This document shows, in pieces, positions 13,580 to 16,670 of a stretch of 16,670 nucleotides of DNA (positions are counted from its first letter, which is position 1; each line of letters begins with the position of its first letter). This DNA comes from Bacteroidales bacterium (GTDB lineage Bacteria; Bacteroidota; Bacteroidia; Bacteroidales; WCHB1-69). The position numbers and the translations under genes were made by a program. The notes under the pieces are model-generated. The model had not been told where the DNA came from and did no database searches. It worked only from the letters and a program-made list of their open reading frames with translations. Where the stretch lies: positions 1 through 16,670 of the forward strand of contig JAKSMH010000009.1 of the NCBI GenBank assembly GCA_024400715.1, given 5' to 3'.

Positions 13580-14419
13580 TTATCTAACTCTAGTAAATTT
13601 AGGTGCCTTTTGACCTTTTTTCATAGTACTGGCTTTTGATTCCAATATAGTCCAAGAGGCATTATTCATATTACCAGACAATTGCTTCATTTCACCATAA
13701 GAAGTACCACCACTTGCAATGAGATTAGCTAAATCCCAAATGTCTTCTGTAAAAGTTGCAGTAGTTGTTTGGGCATTAAGGTCAAAAGCAACAACATTTT
13801 CAACAAATGATGTTTCATCATAGTTCCAACCAAGATATTCACCTGGTTCAACTCCAAACATAGCAGCTGTTTCTTCATCTAATGTTACAAGATAAGTTGG
13901 ATCATAATAACTAAAACAATCATAAGTTTGATCATAAGTATAATTACCTGGAGTATTTTCCAAAAATCCTTCCAAATAAATATCGGCACCAGTTTCACTA
14001 TCTGCGGATTTATTAATAACGTAAGTCATATAATCTTGAGCACTGTGATCTACAGCACCAACATTATATGCAGTCCAAGAACCACCATTGAATGTGATTG
14101 TAGTTGAGCCAGTCACTGGGCCAGGACCAGGAGTTCCTGATTCTTCAAAAGTAGCAGTGTAGGTTTCGTCTTTAGTTACGGTAATGGTACGAGGATTGCT
14201 TGTGTTGCCGTCCTGCCATTTTACGAATTTGTAACCTTCTTTTGCAGTTGCGGTCAAAGTGGCTGTTGCATTTTCAGCAAATGTGCCGCCACCGGTAACT
14301 GTACCCCATTCGGCATTGTTCGAATTAACAGTAATGGTGTATTGTTTCTCTTTTTTACAAGAAACGAACAACATACTGCATGCTAAGATGGCAACGCCTA
14401 AAAATCTTAATGCTTTCAT
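13580..14419 (-). CDS. Lipoprotein with one InlB-type beta-repeat, copy B
   Basis: A 279-residue lipoprotein: signal residues 1-20, lipobox L-F-V-S-C21, K-K next. Residues 26-92 form one InlB B-repeat (Y-T-I-T-V ... W-G-T-V-T-G-G-G-T ... G-Y-K-F-V-K-W-Q-D-G ... Y-T-A-T-F), followed by a Gly/Pro linker (94-103, ESGTPGPGPV) and a 170-residue acidic, Tyr/Thr-rich beta domain of unknown family. The last 25 residues turn basic (ASTMKKGQKAPKFTRVR). It is the longer paralog of the lipoprotein at 12174-12908. The coding sequence after the linker is noticeably more AT-rich than the repeat-coding part. InlB repeats act as surface beta-modules; no ligand can be named. Confidence 0.85.
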   Translation of the reverse strand: MKALRFLGVAILACSMLFVSCKKEKQYTITVNSNNAEWGTVTGGGTFAENATATLTATAKEGYKFVKWQDGNTSNPRTITVTKDETYTATFEESGTPGPGPVTGSTTITFNGGSWTAYNVGAVDHSAQDYMTYVINKSADSETGADIYLEGFLENTPGNYTYDQTYDCFSYYDPTYLVTLDEETAAMFGVEPGEYLGWNYDETSFVENVVAFDLNAQTTTATFTEDIWDLANLIASGGTSYGEMKQLSGNMNNASWTILESKASTMKKGQKAPKFTRVR

Positions 14420-14476
14420 TTTTTGTTTTTTTAAGTTAATAATAATGTGACAATAATTGTTTTAAAAATAACGTGA

Positions 14477-14484
14477 CAAAGATA
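14477..14484 (-). promoter_or_regulatory. -7 promoter box (TATCTTTG) for lipoprotein copy B
   Basis: TATCTTTG on the minus strand, 57 bp before the ATG at 14419, in a 133-bp AT-rich gap after rdgB. No convincing -33 box at the expected distance. Confidence 0.55.
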
Positions 14485-14552
14485 CAAAATATTTTGCGAT
14501 AATGATTATTTTTGTTTGCAAGTTAACAACACTTGAATGTTAAATACAAACC

Positions 14553-15128
14553 TTAGTATTTTTTCAAGAAATCCACGAGTTTGCGCATAGCTCGTCCACG
14601 ATGACTAATGGCGTTTTTAGCCTCATCTCCCATTTCGGCAAAAGTTTGGTCAAAGCCTTCGGGTAAAAATACAGGGTCATAGCCAAAGCCGGCAGTTCCG
14701 CGCGACTGTTCAATGATATACCCATCAACACGACCTTCAAAAAGGTATTCTTTGTCATCCATAATGAGTGCTATAACCGTCTTAAAGCAAGCGTTGCGAT
14801 TGACTTTCCCCTCCATTTCACGCAGGAGCTTGTCCACATTGTCTTGATACGAACAATGCTCGCCAGCAAAGCGGGCTGAATACACGCCAGGGCGGCCGTC
14901 CAATGCCTCCACTTCCAAGCCGGTATCATCGGCAAAGCAGTTGCAGTGATAATGCTCGTGGACATAGCGTGCCTTCTGCAAAGCGTTTCCCGTCAATGTA
15001 TCCGCCGTCTCGGGAATTTCAGTCAAACAACCGATGTCTTTTAAATTCTTGATTTGAAAGGCTTCGCCCAAGATTTCTACGGCTTCAAAGGTTTTGTGCT
15101 GGTTGTGGGTGGCAAAAATAAGTTCCAT
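14553..15128 (-). CDS. rdgB: Non-canonical purine NTP pyrophosphatase (RdgB/HAM1)
   Basis: Cytosolic house-cleaning enzyme that hydrolyses dITP, ITP and XTP to monophosphates, keeping deaminated purines out of DNA and RNA. The 191-residue length is normal. Motifs: T7-H-N9-Q-H-K12 (the family S/T-x-N-x-x-K substrate motif), F-A-D67-D68-T-G-L-E-V-E-A-L (metal and base site), R-P-G-V-Y-S-A-R-F-A-G (79-89), G-F-G-Y-D-P-V-F (147-154) and the closing N-A-I-S-H-R-G-R-A (172-180). It lies downstream of rpmF on the same strand; a hairpin in the 73-bp spacer may separate the two transcripts. Confidence 0.97.
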   Translation of the reverse strand: MELIFATHNQHKTFEAVEILGEAFQIKNLKDIGCLTEIPETADTLTGNALQKARYVHEHYHCNCFADDTGLEVEALDGRPGVYSARFAGEHCSYQDNVDKLLREMEGKVNRNACFKTVIALIMDDKEYLFEGRVDGYIIEQSRGTAGFGYDPVFLPEGFDQTFAEMGDEAKNAISHRGRAMRKLVDFLKKY

Positions 15129-15145
15129 AAATTTAAAACAACAAA

Positions 15146-15172
15146 AGATGATATAAAAAACTTATATCATCT
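15146..15172 (-). terminator. AT-rich hairpin between rpmF and rdgB
   Basis: A perfect 10-bp inverted repeat (AGATGATATA / TATATCATCT) with a seven-base loop; on the minus strand it is followed by TTTGTTGTTTT. It lies 29 bp after the rpmF stop and 17 bp before the rdgB start, so it is either a weak rpmF terminator or a leader hairpin of rdgB. Confidence 0.5.
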
Positions 15173-15201
15173 GTATGATTATTTAATGTTGAAAGCACTG
15201 A

Positions 15202-15390
15202 TTATTGGGCAGCGCCTTCGATTTCAATAGCTTGTTTTCCTCTATAATATCCACATTCGGGACATACACGGTGAGGCAGAACAGCTGCGCCACAATGGCT
15301 GCATGTTGTGAACTGAGGAGGAGTCATAAAATCGTTTGCTCTTCTCTTGTCTCTTCTCGTTTGAGAATGTCTTCTTTTAGGATTCGGCAT
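15202..15390 (-). CDS. rpmF: 50S ribosomal protein L32
   Basis: A 62-residue ribosomal protein of the large subunit. It begins M-P-N-P-K-R-R-H-S-Q-T-R-R-D-K-R-R (the canonical L32 N-terminus) and has the zinc-ribbon cysteines C30-x2-C33 and C43-P-E-C46, followed by G-Y-Y-R-G. All four zinc ligands are kept, so this is the zinc-dependent form. It starts 21 bp after the stop of the YceD/DUF177 gene, the widely conserved yceD-rpmF pairing. Confidence 0.98.
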   Translation of the reverse strand: MPNPKRRHSQTRRDKRRANDFMTPPQFTTCSHCGAAVLPHRVCPECGYYRGKQAIEIEGAAQ

Positions 15391-15411
15391 AACTTATTGT
15401 TTTTTAATATA

Positions 15412-15957
15412 TTAATCTAATTTCAAGTTTTTCAACGCTGCCCATCGCTCATCCATTTCTTGATGTTTCTCGCTATGGGACATCGTCTCCAACCGTTTTA
15501 ACACTTCTGGATTACATGTTGAATTCCCGTTTTCGTCATCTGGATGGACTATTTTATGGGGCAAGGCCAAGCGGATTGTTTCATAAATAAAATGGAACAA
15601 GTCCAATTCATAAATATTTTCATCTACCATCCATATATTTTCGTCATTTTCAAAATCCTCTTCCACCGCCGGCACTAAATTGACGATTAACTGTTCGGAA
15701 AAGTCCATTTTTAAGGTAACAGGATCCAGACAACGATCACACAACGCCACGACCTCACCCGCAAAATGGAACTTCAAATCCAACATTTTCTCACTTTTGT
15801 CCATTTCAACTTGCAAGTTCAATAACCCGTCTTGCAATTCTGAAATCTCGGACATTTCAAAGAACTCTTTGTCGCAAACCATTGAGTATGAATACTTCCC
15901 GATTTCAACGCCCGCCATTCTAATCTTAAATTCGTCTCTTTTTTCTTTCGTACTCAT
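15412..15957 (-). CDS. YceD/DUF177 protein (23S rRNA accumulation protein family)
   Basis: A 181-residue member of DUF177. The conserved core L-C73-D-R-C76-L-D-P-V (family C-x-x-C) and the C-terminal block R-W-A-A-L-K-N-L (171-178) are clear; the region between is acidic (VEEDFENDENIWMVDENIYELDLFHFIYE). E. coli and plant relatives are needed for normal 23S rRNA levels, fitting the position just before rpmF. The frame is open up to 16026, but the promoter -7 box lies within that extension, so the Met at 15957 is chosen; it gives a short leader. Likely co-transcribed with rpmF. Confidence 0.88.
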   Translation of the reverse strand: MSTKEKRDEFKIRMAGVEIGKYSYSMVCDKEFFEMSEISELQDGLLNLQVEMDKSEKMLDLKFHFAGEVVALCDRCLDPVTLKMDFSEQLIVNLVPAVEEDFENDENIWMVDENIYELDLFHFIYETIRLALPHKIVHPDDENGNSTCNPEVLKRLETMSHSEKHQEMDERWAALKNLKLD

Positions 15958-15975
15958 GTCTCGATTTTGGGGTTG

Positions 15976-15983
15976 CAAATATA
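15976..15983 (-). promoter_or_regulatory. -7 promoter box (TATATTTG) for the yceD-rpmF operon
   Basis: Minus strand TATATTTG followed by CA, 18 bp before the ATG at 15957. Same sequence as the boxes before the DksA-like and DUF5618 genes. Confidence 0.7.
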
Positions 15984-16029
15984 CAAATTTTTTGGTATAA
16001 AATCTTAATATAGTTTTTTTTAGCAAATT

Positions 16030-16425
16030 TTATAACATCATAATTTTTTCAGTGTCAAAATCAATTTTGAAAAATTTGTGTTCAACACCATTGGTAATGC
16101 CAATTATCGGAGCGCGAAGCGTTTTGTTATATCGACCTGCCTGTTCCATAACTTCTTGTGTTAATGCGATATGCGGAGCCTTGCATTCAATCACCATCCA
16201 AGGTGTGCCCCGGTCGTCAAAAACAACCAAGTCATAACGCCGAGATAGACCGTTGACACTGATTTCGCGTTCCACGGAAATATGCGAAATGGGTATTTGC
16301 TTCGCCATCAGCAAAAACTGGATAAACTGTTGTCTTACTTCTTCTTCTGGGGTAGCAGGAACCCATTTTTTACGAACAGGGTCAAAAAATTCCTTCGTTT
16401 CGCCGACAACACGTTGTTTAAGCAT
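16030..16425 (-). CDS. Stand-alone HsdR_N-type (PD-(D/E)XK fold) protein
   Basis: A 131-residue protein matching the 'type I restriction enzyme R protein N-terminal domain' family (HSDR_N_2). The nuclease core is visible: E29 in P-E-E-E-V-R, R-R-Y-D65-L-V-V-F-D and W-M-V-I-E80-C-K82-A-P, the E...D...E-x-K pattern of PD-(D/E)XK enzymes; then Q-x-x-R-Y-N (95-100, GRYN), I-G-I-T-N-G (108-113). There is no helicase part and no HsdM or HsdS gene nearby, so it is not part of a visible restriction system. Short solo forms are common in Bacteroidota; their role is unknown to me. It begins 2 bp after the stop of the acyl-CoA synthetase gene, suggesting co-transcription. Confidence 0.85.
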   Translation of the reverse strand: MLKQRVVGETKEFFDPVRKKWVPATPEEEVRQQFIQFLLMAKQIPISHISVEREISVNGLSRRYDLVVFDDRGTPWMVIECKAPHIALTQEVMEQAGRYNKTLRAPIIGITNGVEHKFFKIDFDTEKIMML

Positions 16426-16427
16426 CT

Positions 16428-16670
16428 CTATTTACGTTCGATTTCTTGCTGAAGACTTTCCTTTTTGTCGTAATTATACATTTCACGGCAGAGACTATCA
16501 TACTTCATATACAAATAGGCACGTCTCAACTTAAGGGTTTGACTATATTCACCCGTTTGGGTACTCCACTGGTCGGCAACAAGACGGAAACGCTTGATAT
16601 GTTCGTGTTCGGCCAAGCGGGAATTAATCTTATCCACTTCTTTCTGAATGCGTTGACTCACATCCGAATT
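16428..16670 (-). CDS. Long-chain acyl-CoA synthetase (AMP-forming), C-terminal end
   Basis: Only the last 80 residues are in the window; the frame runs off the right edge (N-S-D-V-S-Q-R-I...). A GTG at 16661 should not be taken as the start. The segment matches the C-terminal mobile domain of ANL-family long-chain fatty acyl-CoA ligases: I-x-x-E-V-x-x-I-N-x-x-L-A, F-R-L-V-A-D-Q-W and T-G-E-Y-S-Q-T-L-K-L-R-R, which holds the conserved Lys of the adenylation step, then the final Y-D-S-L-C-R-E-M-Y helix. The enzyme activates fatty acids to acyl-CoA at the membrane. The rest of the gene lies to the right. Confidence 0.85.
   Translation of the reverse strand, partial: NSDVSQRIQKEVDKINSRLAEHEHIKRFRLVADQWSTQTGEYSQTLKLRRAYLYMKYDSLCREMYNYDKKESLQQEIERK

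Noticed and set aside
16030..16425. Type I restriction-modification system
   Set aside because: Only the N-terminal nuclease-fold domain is encoded; no helicase motor, methylase or specificity gene is in view.
1..16670. CRISPR arrays, tRNA or rRNA genes
   Set aside because: No regularly spaced repeats and no cloverleaf with a T-arm GGTTCGAATCC-like core were found on either strand by reading.

Overview
The window looks like a chromosomal segment of a member of the Bacteroidota, most likely Bacteroidales; the genus cannot be told from the sequence. The signs are: repeated -7 promoter boxes of the form TAnnTTTG (TATATTTG, TATCTTTG, TAAGTTTG, TATTTTTG) upstream of genes on both strands; AT-rich sequence without Shine-Dalgarno motifs before start codons; a TraR/DksA-type regulator that has lost its zinc cysteines, placed next to lspA; DUF5618 proteins; and many small secreted proteins and lipoproteins. 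No tRNA, rRNA, CRISPR array, insertion sequence or prophage was seen.

Region 1 (2-6042, + strand) is a tight run of seven exported proteins: the end of an outer-membrane beta-barrel protein, a DUF6175-type protein, a protein with a CsgG/TolB-like front and a helical rear, an unrecognised secreted protein, a WG-repeat protein, a 422-residue secreted protein with CsgG/FlgT-like features, and a small Cys-rich lipoprotein followed by a strong terminator. Spacers before the lipoprotein are 5-33 bp, so the first six are probably one operon. None has a firm function. This is the best candidate for an undescribed cell-envelope system. Its first genes look richer in G+C than the rest.

Region 2 (6043-6345) is intergenic. 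It holds a nested palindromic element of about 170 bp and then a promoter.

Region 3 (6346-9698, + strand) holds the DksA-like regulator, lspA, a U32-family (TrhP/RlhA-like) protein and a tandem pair of DUF5618 genes with a mosaic identity pattern suggestive of gene conversion.

Region 4 (9708-12154) starts with folD on the minus strand. It diverges through overlapping promoter elements from a compact + strand operon: a YtxH protein, a holin-like membrane protein, an 84-residue protein and a Pro-tRNA editing deacylase (YbaK/ProX type). A two-way terminator follows.

Region 5 (12174-14419, minus strand) holds two paralogous lipoproteins with one InlB-type beta-repeat each and a third, unrelated lipoprotein between them.

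Region 6 (14553-16670, minus strand) is housekeeping: end of an acyl-CoA synthetase, a lone HsdR_N-type nuclease-fold protein, a YceD/DUF177 protein, ribosomal protein L32 and the RdgB/HAM1 nucleotide-sanitising enzyme.
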